A stretch of 64,000 nt of DNA from NCBI RefSeq assembly GCF_002113125.1, contig NZ_NEJP01000001.1:186001-250000 (forward strand), read 5' to 3'. Below, in pieces: positions 17,410 through 26,262 of the stretch. Position numbers and translations under genes: made by a program. How positions within the stretch are numbered: position 1 is the stretch's first letter; each line of letters opens with the position of its first letter. This stretch comes from Pseudomonas sp. B20(2017) (GTDB lineage: Bacteria; Pseudomonadota; Gammaproteobacteria; Pseudomonadales; Pseudomonadaceae). A model generated the notes under the pieces. That model was not told the origin of the DNA. It searched no databases and saw only the letters and a list, made by a program, of their open reading frames with translations.

Positions 17410-18750
17410 GTGCGTTCATTGTTCTGGCGTATCCTCGCCAGCTTCTGGCTGGCCATCGCTCTGGTTGCAGGGCTTTCCATTCTGCTGGGGCACATGCTCA
17501 ACCAGGACGCGTGGATCCTCAGCCGCCATCCGGGCCTCAACACCCTGGCCGCCGAATGGACGCAGACCTACGAAGCCCAGGGCGAAGAGGCCGCCCAGGA
17601 CATCCTCGAACAGCGCAAGCGCCAGTACCACATCGACGTGCAAGTGCTGAACGAAAGCGGCGACCCGGTGGTGCGCGGCACCTTCCCCCGTCGCGCGGCC
17701 GCCTTCGAAGCACGGCAGAACAACGATGATCGACGCCTGCCCTGGCGCCGTCTGACCGACGAATTCACCAGCGAAAAAAGCGGCGACACCTACCTCTTCA
17801 TCTACCGCATCCCGCACCCGGAACTCGACGCCTGGCACCGCGAAAGCCTGCTCTGGCCATTGAGTGCACTGGGTATCGCGCTGGTGGTGCTGACCCTGTT
17901 CAGCCTGCTGGTGACGTTCTCTATCACCCGCCCGCTCAGTCGCCTGCGCGGCGCGGTTCATGACCTCGGCCAGACCACCTATCAACAGAACAGCCTGGCG
18001 CAACTGGCCAACCGCCGCGATGAATTCGGCGTGCTCGCCAACGACTTCAACCGCATGGGCGCTCGCCTGCAAAGCCTGATCGGCAGTCAGCGTCAGTTAC
18101 TGCGCGACGTGTCCCACGAATTGCGTTCACCGCTGGCACGGCTGCGCATCGCGCTGGCACTGGCCGAACGGGCGAGCCCCGAAGAACGGGAAAAACTCTG
18201 GCCGCGCCTGACCCGCGAATGTGATCGGCTGGAAGCGTTGATCAGTGAAATTCTGGTACTGGCGCGGGTCGATGCCGACAACGCCAGCGCCGAAGACGTG
18301 GATCTGAATGCCTTGCTCGCCACCCTGCAAAAGGACGCGCAACTCGGTTCGCCAGAGCAGACCGTGCGTCTGGAGGCCGAGCCGACGCTCAATCTGACGG
18401 GCTGGCCGACCATGATCGAGCGCGCCGTGGACAACCTGCTGCGCAATGCCCAGCGCTTCAACCCGGTCGGGCAGGCAATTGAAATGCAGGCGTCACGTCA
18501 GGGCGAGCGGATCGTGGTCAGCGTGCGTGACCATGGGCCGGGGGTGCAGGCCGAGCATCTGAGCCAGTTGGGCGAACCGTTTTATCGGGCGCCGGGACAG
18601 ACCGCTGCGGGTCATGGCTTGGGGCTGGCGATTGCCCGACGGGCGGCGGAGCGGCATGGCGGGACGCTGGTGCTGGCCAATCACCCGCAAGGCGGGTTTG
18701 TGGCCAGTCTTGAATTGCCTCTCGTACCGGGGGCAGTTGTCCAACCATAA
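17410..18750 (+). CDS. Sensor histidine kinase (CpxA/RstB-like)
   Basis: A 446-residue kinase. TM1 is at about 10-30, then a periplasmic sensor region, TM2 at about 152-175, HAMP (ITRPLSRLRGAVHDL), HisKA with His236 (DVSHELRSPLARLR), and an ATPase with the N-box ERAVDNLLRNAQRFN, DHGPGV and GHGLGLAIA. The start is GTG at 17410, with GAGGAATAATT as ribosome-binding site. It should phosphorylate the regulator at 15978; the two are separated by the Spy-like gene, a terminator and a REP pair. Confidence 0.9.
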   Translation: MRSLFWRILASFWLAIALVAGLSILLGHMLNQDAWILSRHPGLNTLAAEWTQTYEAQGEEAAQDILEQRKRQYHIDVQVLNESGDPVVRGTFPRRAAAFEARQNNDDRRLPWRRLTDEFTSEKSGDTYLFIYRIPHPELDAWHRESLLWPLSALGIALVVLTLFSLLVTFSITRPLSRLRGAVHDLGQTTYQQNSLAQLANRRDEFGVLANDFNRMGARLQSLIGSQRQLLRDVSHELRSPLARLRIALALAERASPEEREKLWPRLTRECDRLEALISEILVLARVDADNASAEDVDLNALLATLQKDAQLGSPEQTVRLEAEPTLNLTGWPTMIERAVDNLLRNAQRFNPVGQAIEMQASRQGERIVVSVRDHGPGVQAEHLSQLGEPFYRAPGQTAAGHGLGLAIARRAAERHGGTLVLANHPQGGFVASLELPLVPGAVVQP

Positions 18751-18755
18751 AACCA

Positions 18756-18846
18756 ATGTGGGAGCGAGCCTGCTCGCGATAGCTTTTTGTCAGTCAATTG
18801 TGATGTGACTGGCTGACTCCTATCGCGAGCAGGCTCGCTCCCACAT
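18756..18846. repeat. REP pair (inverted), variant core
   Basis: Arms at 18756-18780 and 18821-18846 with core GAGCGAGCCTGCTCGCGATA, differing from the other pairs by matching T-to-C and end changes in both arms. The compensated changes keep the inverted match. It lies between the convergent kinase and nitroreductase genes. Confidence 0.88.
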
Positions 18847-18858
18847 TTATCCAGTGTG

Positions 18859-19425
18859 TCAAGCCTTTGCCGGCCAGGCGCTGACAAACTCCGCCAGATC
18901 AACCTTCTCGGCCACCCGCGGTTCTTTCTGCGGCGTGCCGAGGTACAGGAAGGCAATCACCTCTTCGTCATCCGTCAGGCCCAGACCCTTGGCGACATGT
19001 TTCGAGTACGCCAGATCACCGGTACGCCACACCGCGCCAATCCCCTGCGCGTAAGCCGCCAACAAAATCCCGTGCGCCGCACAGCCCGCCGCCAGCAGTT
19101 GCTCGGCCTTCGGGTATTTGACGTGATCCTGCAACCTGGCGATGACCACGACCACCAGCGGCGCCCGCAGCGGGCCGTTGCGCGCCTTGTCGATCATCGC
19201 TTCGGTGACTTCGCCTTCCTGCATTTTCGCCGCTTCGGCCAGCAACTCGCCCATTTGCTCACGCGCCGCGCCTTCGACGGTCAGGAAGCGATACGGCTGC
19301 AAATGGCCGTGATCCGGTGCGCGGGTCGCGGCGGCAAACAGCACTTCGCGCTGTTCGGCGGTGGGGGCCGGATCGATCAGTCGTGGAACGGAAACACGGT
19401 TGAGCAAAGCGTCGAGAGCCTGCAT
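18859..19425 (-). CDS. NAD(P)H nitroreductase, YdjA type
   Basis: A 188-residue FMN-dependent nitroreductase-family protein. N-terminal RVSVPRLIDPAPTAEQREVL and ATRAPDHGHLQPYRFL (FMN-binding Arg/His region), and later GIGAVWRTGDLA, match the small YdjA group. The natural substrate is unknown. It is divergent from trkH over about 120 bases. Confidence 0.88.
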   Translation of the reverse strand: MQALDALLNRVSVPRLIDPAPTAEQREVLFAAATRAPDHGHLQPYRFLTVEGAAREQMGELLAEAAKMQEGEVTEAMIDKARNGPLRAPLVVVVIARLQDHVKYPKAEQLLAAGCAAHGILLAAYAQGIGAVWRTGDLAYSKHVAKGLGLTDDEEVIAFLYLGTPQKEPRVAEKVDLAEFVSAWPAKA

Positions 19426-19485
19426 CGGCCACCTCCTGTAAAAAATGTCCGGCTATTCTAGCTGCAAGTGATCCAGCCGCGTCGG

Positions 19486-19513
19486 TTTACATGCCTTGGC
19501 CCGCAGGTAGAAT
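19486..19513 (+). promoter_or_regulatory. Candidate sigma-70 promoter of trkH
   Basis: TTTACA (19486-19491) and TAGAAT (19508-19513), separated by 16 bases and ending 33 bases before the trkH ATG. Confidence 0.5.
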
Positions 19514-19546
19514 GGCGCCCTTCCCACATCAGCCCGAGCAGACTTC

Positions 19547-21001
19547 ATGGCGTTGCCGACCTTACGGATCATTGGTTTCATCATCGGCATATTCCTGATC
19601 ACGCTGGCCATCGCCATGGTCGTGCCCATGGCCACCCTGCTGATCTTCGAGCGCACCGGCGATCTGCCGTCGTTCCTCTGGGCGAGCATGATCACCTTCG
19701 TCGCCGGCCTCGCGCTGGTGATTCCCGGGCGTCCGGAACACATTCACCTGCGCCCCCGGGACATGTACCTGCTGACCGTCAGCAGCTGGCTGGTGGTGTG
19801 CATCTTTGCCGCGCTGCCGTTTTTGCTGACCCAGCACATCAGCTACACCGACTCGTTCTTCGAAAGCATGTCCGGCATCACGGCCACCGGGTCGACCGTG
19901 CTCAATCATCTGGACGACATGTCCCCCGGCATCCTGATGTGGCGCTCGCTGCTGCACTGGATCGGCGGCATCGGCTTCATCGGCATGGCGGTGGCGATCC
20001 TGCCGCTGCTGCGCATCGGTGGCATGCGCCTGTTCCAGACCGAATCCTCGGACCGCTCGGAAAAGGTCATGCCCCGCTCGCACATGGTGGCTCGGCTGAT
20101 CGTGGCGGCCTATGTGGGCATCACGATTCTCGGCAGCCTGGCGTTCTGGTGGGCCGGGATGAGCCCGTTCGATGCGATCAATCACGCGATGTCGGCGATT
20201 TCCACCGGCGGGTTCTCGACTTCCGACCAGTCGCTGGCCAAGTGGACGCAACCGGCGGTGCACTGGGTCGCGGTGGTGGTGATGATTCTCGGCAGCCTGC
20301 CGTTCACCCTGTACGTGGCGACGCTGCGCGGCAACCGCCGGGCGCTGATCAAGGATCAACAGGTGCAGGGTTTGCTCGGGATGTTGCTGGCGACCTGGCT
20401 GGTGCTTGGCACCTGGTACTGGTGGACCACCAACCTGCATTGGCTGGATGCGCTGCGTCATGTGGCGCTGAACGTGACGTCGGTGGTCACCACCACCGGA
20501 TTTGCGCTGGGGGATTACAGCCTGTGGGGCAATTTCTCGCTGATGTTGTTCTTCTATCTGGGCTTCGTCGGTGGCTGTTCCGGTTCGACGGCAGGCGGGA
20601 TCAAGATCTTCCGTTTCCAGGTCGCCTACATCCTGCTCAAGGCCAACCTTAACCAGTTGATTCACCCGCGCGCGGTGATCAAGCAGAAGTACAACGGTCA
20701 CCGCCTCGACGAAGAAATCGTCCGTTCGATTCTGACCTTTTCGTTCTTCTTCGCCATCACCATTTGCGTGATCGCCCTGCTGCTGTCGTTGCTGGGCGTG
20801 GACTGGATGACCGCGTTGACCGGCGCCGCCAGCACCGTGTCCGGCGTCGGCCCGGGGCTGGGCGAGACCATCGGCCCGGCCGGTAACTTCGCCAGCCTGC
20901 CGGATGCGGCCAAGTGGATTCTTTCGTTCGGCATGCTGCTCGGCCGACTGGAGATCATTACGGTGTTTGTGCTGTGTATTCCGGCGTTCTGGCGTCACTG
21001 A
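19547..21001 (+). CDS. trkH: Potassium uptake protein TrkH/TrkG
   Basis: A 484-residue K+ translocating subunit. Four pore-loop repeats are visible: SGITATGSTVL, AISTGGFSTSD, VVTTTGFALGD and TVSGVGPGLGE, each with the selectivity-filter glycine. About 10-12 membrane helices; the length matches E. coli TrkH (483). It needs the cytoplasmic NAD-binding TrkA, encoded elsewhere. Its last 44 bases overlap the 3' end of the converging AraC gene. Confidence 0.95.
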   Translation: MALPTLRIIGFIIGIFLITLAIAMVVPMATLLIFERTGDLPSFLWASMITFVAGLALVIPGRPEHIHLRPRDMYLLTVSSWLVVCIFAALPFLLTQHISYTDSFFESMSGITATGSTVLNHLDDMSPGILMWRSLLHWIGGIGFIGMAVAILPLLRIGGMRLFQTESSDRSEKVMPRSHMVARLIVAAYVGITILGSLAFWWAGMSPFDAINHAMSAISTGGFSTSDQSLAKWTQPAVHWVAVVVMILGSLPFTLYVATLRGNRRALIKDQQVQGLLGMLLATWLVLGTWYWWTTNLHWLDALRHVALNVTSVVTTTGFALGDYSLWGNFSLMLFFYLGFVGGCSGSTAGGIKIFRFQVAYILLKANLNQLIHPRAVIKQKYNGHRLDEEIVRSILTFSFFFAITICVIALLLSLLGVDWMTALTGAASTVSGVGPGLGETIGPAGNFASLPDAAKWILSFGMLLGRLEIITVFVLCIPAFWRH

Positions 21002-22019
21002 TCGCGTTCGGCGCTTCCAGCAACCGCGCCCGGTAATCGCCAGGCGTGGTGTCGAACCAGCGACGGAAGGCGCGGAAGAAATTGCTCGGATCGGCAAACC
21101 CCAGCAGATAGGCAATCTCCAATAAGGTCATGCTCGGCTGCGCCAGGTATTGTTCGGCGAGTTCGCGGCGGGTGTCGTCGAGCAACTGCTGAAAACTGGT
21201 GCCCTCCTCCTGCAAGCGTCGCTGCAAGGTGCGCTGCGACAGATGCAGGGTCTGCGCCACCGTATCGCGCTTGGGTTCGCCCTGCGGCAGCAGGCGGCAC
21301 AGCACCTGACGCGCCTTGTGCGTCACGCGACTTTCGGAAAACCGCGCCAGATATTCCCCGGCAAACCGGTCGTGCAACAGCGCCATCGCCTCGTTGGCGG
21401 TGGGCAGCGGCGCTTCCATGTCGGCCCGTTCGAAGATCAGCGCGTCGTACGGCGCGTTGAACACCAGCGGTGCATGAAAGGCTTGTTTGTAGGGTTCAAG
21501 ATCATCCGGCTCGTCGCCCTGCACCAGCACTTTGCGCGGGTGCAGCGTGCGCCCGGTCAGCCAGCCGCACAGCGCCAGCGCGCAGGCCAGCGAGGCTTCG
21601 GCACTTTGCCGGGTCGGCGGCAGGTGATCGCCATGCACCGTCAGAATCAGCGCATAACCTTCGTCGAGCAGGCGAAAACTCAGGTCGGCACTTTCGGCGA
21701 TGATTCGCTGATAACGCACCAGTCGCTGAAAACCTTCCGCCAGCGTATTACTGGACATCAGCGCATAACCCGCGACATGGAACGAAGCCGGCCGCACCAC
21801 TTTGCCCATGTTCAGGCCGATGGCCGGATTGCCGGACAGCTCGACTGCCCGTTGCCAGAGTCGGGTCATGGAATCCTGTGGGAAGCGTGCATCCGGATCA
21901 TCCAGCGCCGCGTAATCGAGCCCTAGCTGTTTGAACAAAACCCGGCAATCCAGGCCGTCCATTTCCAGTGCTTTGACAATCCCCATTGCCCAGCTTGCAG
22001 AAGTCGTTCGTTCGCTCAT
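20958..22019 (-). CDS. AraC-family regulator with an Arabinose_bd-type N-terminus
   Basis: A 353-residue regulator. The N-terminal ~180 residues are of the Arabinose_bd (OruR/ArgR-like) type (GIVKALEMDGLDCRVLFKQL). The C-terminal AraC helix-turn-helix pair (VAQTLHLSQRTLQRRLQEEG and IAYLLGFADPSNFFRAFRRW) is intact. About 20 C-terminal residues (ISDARTPEYTAQTP) lie over the trkH coding end. The start at 22019 (MSERTTSASW) is the first plausible one; its ribosome-binding site is weak. The target is unknown. Confidence 0.85.
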   Translation of the reverse strand: MSERTTSASWAMGIVKALEMDGLDCRVLFKQLGLDYAALDDPDARFPQDSMTRLWQRAVELSGNPAIGLNMGKVVRPASFHVAGYALMSSNTLAEGFQRLVRYQRIIAESADLSFRLLDEGYALILTVHGDHLPPTRQSAEASLACALALCGWLTGRTLHPRKVLVQGDEPDDLEPYKQAFHAPLVFNAPYDALIFERADMEAPLPTANEAMALLHDRFAGEYLARFSESRVTHKARQVLCRLLPQGEPKRDTVAQTLHLSQRTLQRRLQEEGTSFQQLLDDTRRELAEQYLAQPSMTLLEIAYLLGFADPSNFFRAFRRWFDTTPGDYRARLLEAPNAISDARTPEYTAQTP

Positions 22020-22186
22020 GGCGTTTTTTCTTGGATGACATGATGAGCCGCATTCTACGGCGGATTTTCCAAGGATAGTAAAGTGGCGCCGATTGTCACT
22101 GGCCGACGCCATTGATCACTCTAGACTCAAATAAGCTACCCGCCGAACAACTTGCAATCAGAACAACAACCACAGAGATCGCAGTC

Positions 22187-22498
22187 GTGGAAACCATCAG
22201 GCATTTCAACAGCTTCGCCGAGTTCTACCCGTTCTACCTCGGCGAACACAGCAACAGCACCTGCCGTCGCCTGCACTTCGTCGGCACGACGCTCGTTATC
22301 TTCATTCTCGCGCTGACCATCGCCAAAGGCGCGTGGTTGCTGTTGCTCGCGTTGCCGCTGGCGGGCTACAGCTTTGCCTGGGTCGGCCATTTCTTTTTCG
22401 AGAAAAACCGCCCGGCCACCTTCCAGCACCCGTTCTACAGCCTGCTCGGCGACTTCGTCATGTACCGCGACATGATCCTGGGCCGCGTGCCGTTCTAG
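22187..22498 (+). CDS. DUF962 / Mpo1-like membrane protein
   Basis: A 103-residue protein with FAEFYPFYLGEHSNSTCRRL then HFVGTTLVIF, two to three hydrophobic helices, HFFFEKNRPATFQHPFYSLL and a C-terminal DFVMYRDMILG. This is the DUF962/YGL010w (Mpo1) family; the yeast member is an iron-dependent fatty-acid alpha-dioxygenase, and the conserved His residues here are compatible with metal binding. GTG at 22187 is chosen because the conserved block begins directly after it. Confidence 0.82.
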   Translation: METIRHFNSFAEFYPFYLGEHSNSTCRRLHFVGTTLVIFILALTIAKGAWLLLLALPLAGYSFAWVGHFFFEKNRPATFQHPFYSLLGDFVMYRDMILGRVPF

Positions 22499-22522
22499 AA
22501 ATTCCGACCAAGAGGATTGCCG

Positions 22523-23113
22523 ATGAATGCCACTGCCCGTTTCACCCACATGAAGGACGGCACACAGGAAGACTGGGCGATCATTGCGGCGGACTTCAGC
22601 GCCTACGCCCGCGAGTTGCCGGGCCGAATCATGGCCCACCTGAAACTGCTCGAAGGCGATTTCGGCGGTTTCCCGGTGGATCGCCTGACCCACTCGCTGC
22701 AAACCGCGACCCGCGCCTTTCGCGACGGGCGCGACGAGGAATACGTGGTCTGTGCCCTGCTCCACGACATCGGCGACACCCTCGGTTCCTACAATCACCC
22801 GGACATCGCCGCCGCCATTCTCAAGCCGTTCGTCAGCGCCGAGAACCTGTGGATGGTGGAGAAGCACGGGATCTTCCAGGGCTACTACTTCTTCCATCAC
22901 CTGGGCATGGATCGGCACCTGCGCGAGCAATTCAGCGAACATCCGCAGTTTCTGGCGACTGCGGAGTTCTGTGCGAAATACGACGCGGCGGCGTTCGACC
23001 CCGAGTACGACACCCTGCCGCTGAGCTTCTTCGAGCCAATGATGGAGCGAGTGTTCGCCCAGCCGAAGAACTCGATCTACAAGGCGGCGATGGAAGAGCA
23101 CACCCCCGCATAA
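22523..23113 (+). CDS. HD-domain phosphohydrolase
   Basis: A 196-residue HD-superfamily protein. His in THSLQTATRAF and the HD pair in VCALLHDIGDTL, followed by VEKHGIFQGYYFFHHLG, supply the metal ligands. It resembles HD hydrolases linked to nucleotide or phosphonate metabolism (PhnZ-like arrangement), but the substrate cannot be told. AGAGGATTGCCG precedes the ATG at 22523. It follows DUF962 by 24 bases and is probably co-transcribed. Confidence 0.82.
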   Translation: MNATARFTHMKDGTQEDWAIIAADFSAYARELPGRIMAHLKLLEGDFGGFPVDRLTHSLQTATRAFRDGRDEEYVVCALLHDIGDTLGSYNHPDIAAAILKPFVSAENLWMVEKHGIFQGYYFFHHLGMDRHLREQFSEHPQFLATAEFCAKYDAAAFDPEYDTLPLSFFEPMMERVFAQPKNSIYKAAMEEHTPA

Positions 23114-23129
23114 AGACAATCCCGATCCA

Positions 23130-23220
23130 TTGTGGGAGCGAGCTTGCTCGCGAATGCGGAGTGTCAGTCAATACTGCTTTGTCTGATGTACTGCATTCGC
23201 GAGCAAGCTCGCTCCCACAG
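23130..23220. repeat. REP pair (inverted)
   Basis: REP cores at 23130-23158 and 23193-23220, filling the space between two convergent genes. Confidence 0.9.
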
Positions 23221-23230
23221 GGGCCGTCGC

Positions 23231-24046
23231 TCAGGCCAGTTCGGCAACCTTCGCCGCTTTCAATTCGGCCTCCCGCGCCTGTGCATCGGCCAGGCGATAC
23301 AGTTCGATCGTGCCGTCCCAGTGCTCGATCAGCGCCGTGCATGACTCCACCCAGTCGCCACAGTTGAGGTAATCCACCTCGCCGACCTTGCGGATCTCGG
23401 CGTGGTGAATGTGCCCGCAGACCACCCCGTGCAACTCGCGCTTCACGCATTCGTGGGCGATGGCTTCCTCGAAGTCGCTGATGAAGCTGACCGCCGTCTT
23501 TACCTTATGCTTGAGATAGGCCGACAGCGACCAGTAGCCGTAACCGTATTTCGCCCGCCAGTGATTGAGCCAGCGGTTGAGGGTCAGGGTGAATTCGTAG
23601 GCCGAATCGCCAAGGAACGCGAGCCAGCGGTGATAGCGGGTGATCACGTCGAACTGGTCACCGTGAATCACCAGCAGATGCCGGCCATCGGCGGTGACGT
23701 GCACCGCCTCGTCGACCAGCTGGATATTGCCCAGAATCAGTTTTGAATAGCGGCGCAGGAATTCGTCATGGTTACCAGTGACGTAGATCACCTCGGTGCC
23801 GCGCTTGCTCATGGTCAGCAAACGGCGGATCACGTTGGTGTGCGCCTGCGGCCAGTACATGCCGCCGCGCAGTTTCCAGCCGTCGATGATGTCGCCGACC
23901 AGGTAGATCTTGTCGGCGTGGTAGCCCTTGAGAAATTGCGACAGATGCTCGGCCTGGCAATCCCGCGTGCCCAGGTGCACGTCGGAGATCCACAGGGTGC
24001 GAACCCGTTGTTTACGGCTGGGTCTGGCGAGCTCGGCGCTGGTCAT
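23231..24046 (-). CDS. LpxH-like metallophosphoesterase
   Basis: A 271-residue calcineurin-like phosphoesterase with all family motifs: SDVHLG (Asp22, His24), GDIIDGW (Asp52), GNHDEF (Asn92, His93), VIHGDQFD and GHIHHAEI. This UDP-2,3-diacylglucosamine diphosphatase-like group is a paralogue set of LpxH, and the natural substrate may differ. The frame is open far upstream, but AGAGGGTTG before the ATG at 24046 and the start of homology fix the start. Confidence 0.85.
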   Translation of the reverse strand: MTSAELARPSRKQRVRTLWISDVHLGTRDCQAEHLSQFLKGYHADKIYLVGDIIDGWKLRGGMYWPQAHTNVIRRLLTMSKRGTEVIYVTGNHDEFLRRYSKLILGNIQLVDEAVHVTADGRHLLVIHGDQFDVITRYHRWLAFLGDSAYEFTLTLNRWLNHWRAKYGYGYWSLSAYLKHKVKTAVSFISDFEEAIAHECVKRELHGVVCGHIHHAEIRKVGEVDYLNCGDWVESCTALIEHWDGTIELYRLADAQAREAELKAAKVAELA

Positions 24047-24178
24047 GGGCAACCCTCTGCGATGTTTTCGCCACTCTGCGCGCGCCCGGTTAATCGACCA
24101 TGACAGGTATGCGTCAGTCGTGTGACAAACGCGTCGCCGCTGCGCCGGTGTAGACTGGCGGCTCGCCCGGAGACCGCC

Positions 24179-24943
24179 ATGCAACCGATCCTGACCCTGC
24201 GCCATTACAGCCACGACCTGATCGCCCACAGCCACGACCACGCGCAACTGGTGTTCGGCCTGTCCGGCGCGCTGGATTTCGAAGTCGAAGGGCGTGGCAG
24301 TCAGGTATTGCAGCAGAGCTTCGTGGTGATCCCCGCCGGCGCGCATCATGCGTGCGGCAGTCCCAAGGGCAGCCGCTGTCTGGTGCTGGATGTGCCCGAC
24401 GAGCAATGGCTGAGGCGCTCGCTGGGCAATCACGCCGATGCCAGCCGCCGTCTGCTGGACAACGCCGCGCGGTTGTCGCTGGATGCCGGGCAAGGTCAAT
24501 TGGTCAACTGGCTGGCGAACAGTCCGGTGGACGACCCGCTGATTGCGCAACAGGGCGCGGTGCTGCTGCTGGCGAGCCTGAACCACGTGCCACCCGCCGA
24601 AATCGCTGCGCGCCGCCTGCCCTACGCGGCACTCGATGCGCACATCGAGCAGTACGCGGCCTATCCGCTGCAAGTGGCGGATCTGGCGCGCGTCGCCGGA
24701 TTGTCCAGCGCCCGGTTGCATGCACGGTTCGTCGCCGAATGCGGGCAGACGCCGATGGACTACATTCGCAGTCGCCGGCTGCATAAAGCCGTGGCGCTGT
24801 TGCGCAACACCACGCTGCCCGTCGGTGAAGTGGCCAGCCGGGTCGGCTACAACTCGCAAAGCGCGTTTTCGGCCGCCGTCCTGCGTGAGTTCGGTACGTC
24901 TCCTACACAATTGCGGCGCGAGGCTGACGACAAAAGTCGATAG
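24179..24943 (+). CDS. AraC-family regulator with cupin N-terminus
   Basis: A 254-residue protein. An N-terminal cupin-type sensor region (HSHDHAQLVFGLSGALDFEV ... VVIPAGAHHACG) precedes two C-terminal helix-turn-helix motifs (VADLARVAGLSSARLHARFV and VGEVASRVGYNSQSAFSAAV). It lies 72 bases before the DMT transporter in the same direction, which suggests it controls that gene. The start (MQPILTLRHY) follows CCGGAGACCGCC. Confidence 0.86.
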   Translation: MQPILTLRHYSHDLIAHSHDHAQLVFGLSGALDFEVEGRGSQVLQQSFVVIPAGAHHACGSPKGSRCLVLDVPDEQWLRRSLGNHADASRRLLDNAARLSLDAGQGQLVNWLANSPVDDPLIAQQGAVLLLASLNHVPPAEIAARRLPYAALDAHIEQYAAYPLQVADLARVAGLSSARLHARFVAECGQTPMDYIRSRRLHKAVALLRNTTLPVGEVASRVGYNSQSAFSAAVLREFGTSPTQLRREADDKSR

Positions 24944-25015
24944 CCTGCCGACAGACTTTTCCGTCGATACACGCTTCAATGTGTGCCTGTAATCGTGTTT
25001 GGAAAAAGGACTGCA

Positions 25016-25909
25016 ATGACTCCCCGTACCGCCCTCGGCGCCCTGCATATCGGCGCACTGATGTTCGGCTTGACCGGCGTCTTCGGCAAACTCGCGGCCG
25101 CAACGCCCGCCGTCATCGTGTTCGGACGCGCCGCGTTTGCCGTGCTGGCCCTGGCCTTTTTCGCCCGTTTCGCCCAACAGGGCGGCTGGCAGAAACTGCA
25201 AGCCGTCGACTGGCGGCGACTGGCCCTGAGCGGCGTGCTGCTGGCCGGGCACTGGGTGAGTTTCTTCATTGCGGTCAAGGTTGCGGGCGTCGCCATTGCG
25301 ACCCTGGGTTTTGCCAGTTTCCCGGCCTTCACGGTGATCCTCGAAGGGCTGATCTTTCGCGAACGCATCCGCATCAATGAAATCGTGCTGGTGGTGCTGG
25401 TCAGTGTCGGACTGGTGCTGGTGACCCCGGCGTTCGATCTGGCCAGCGGCGCGACCACCGGCCTGCTCTGGGCGATCCTGTCCGGGCTGCTGTTTTCCCT
25501 GTTGTCCCTGACCAACCGCGCCAGCTCCGGGCGCATCCCGGCGGTGCAGGCGGCGCTGTGTCAGAACGTGGTGGTGGCGTTGTGTCTGCTGCCGGTGGCG
25601 GCGCCGCAACTGAGCCAAGTGCGGGGCATCGACTGGTTGTGGATCGGTCTGCTCGGGATGTTCTGCACCGGCGTCGCCCACAGTCTGTTCGTCGCCAGCC
25701 TCGCGGTCATCAAGGCGCGCACCGCCGCGGTGGTGTTCGCCATGGAGCCGGTGTACGGGATTACCGTGGCCTGGCTGCTGTTCGATGAAGATCCGACCCT
25801 GCGCATGCTGATTGGTGGCGCGCTGATCATCGTTGCCATCGTGGTGTCGAGCCGAATGTCAGGCAGCAGCGACAAGAAAACCGTCGCGGCCGAGGCGGCC
25901 TCTCACTGA
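25016..25909 (+). CDS. EamA/DMT-family transporter
   Basis: A 297-residue membrane protein with ten predicted helices in two EamA repeats (first ending near LVLVTPAFDL; second with FAMEPVYGITVAWLLFDEDP, a hallmark of the repeat end). Substrates of this family are metabolites or amino acids; none can be assigned. ATG at 25016 has AAAAAGGACTGCA before it. Its end overlaps the converging Rdx gene by seven bases. Confidence 0.86.
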   Translation: MTPRTALGALHIGALMFGLTGVFGKLAAATPAVIVFGRAAFAVLALAFFARFAQQGGWQKLQAVDWRRLALSGVLLAGHWVSFFIAVKVAGVAIATLGFASFPAFTVILEGLIFRERIRINEIVLVVLVSVGLVLVTPAFDLASGATTGLLWAILSGLLFSLLSLTNRASSGRIPAVQAALCQNVVVALCLLPVAAPQLSQVRGIDWLWIGLLGMFCTGVAHSLFVASLAVIKARTAAVVFAMEPVYGITVAWLLFDEDPTLRMLIGGALIIVAIVVSSRMSGSSDKKTVAAEAASH

Positions 25910-26190
25910 GTACGGTCGTTGTGGCCGAGATCGCGGTCAGGGTCAATCTGGTCGCGCACCCGCTGCTTGAGCACCTTGGCCTCCGGGAAACCGCCGTCGG
26001 CCTTGCGTTCCCAGATCTGCACGTCGTTGCAGGTAATGTGGAATATCCCGCCGGTGCCCGGCACCAGTGACACTTTGCCGAGGTCATCGCCGAAGGTGCT
26101 GAGCAGCTCTTGCGCCAGCCACGCGGCGCGCAACAGCCACTGGCATTGCGTGCAATAGGTGATGACGATTTCCGGTTTTGTGACGGTCAT
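25903..26190 (-). CDS. SelT/SelW/SelH (Rdx) family protein
   Basis: A 95-residue thioredoxin-like protein with the redox motif Cys13-x-x-Cys16 (TYCTQCQW) and the family block GTGGIFHITCNDVQIWERKA. In eukaryotic homologues the second Cys position can be selenocysteine; here both are Cys, so it is a Cys-type Rdx protein. The physiological substrate is unknown. It is divergent from plpD across 72 bases. Confidence 0.87.
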   Translation of the reverse strand: MTVTKPEIVITYCTQCQWLLRAAWLAQELLSTFGDDLGKVSLVPGTGGIFHITCNDVQIWERKADGGFPEAKVLKQRVRDQIDPDRDLGHNDRTQ

Positions 26191-26224
26191 GATCGCTGAA
26201 ACTCCTGAGCCAGAGGGGCGCCGC

Positions 26225-26230
26225 TATAAT
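26225..26230 (+). promoter_or_regulatory. Perfect -10 box upstream of plpD
   Basis: A consensus TATAAT lies 33 bases before the plpD ATG. No good -35 box is visible at 16-18 bases upstream, so it may depend on an activator or an extended -10. Confidence 0.4.
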
Positions 26231-26262
26231 AGCCGGCTTTATCGCTTGCCCCGAGACTCACG

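Noticed and set aside
24047..25681. N-terminal extension of the LpxH-like frame to about 816 codons
   Set aside because: The extra part is antisense to an AraC gene and a DMT transporter; a strong ribosome-binding site and family homology begin at 24046.
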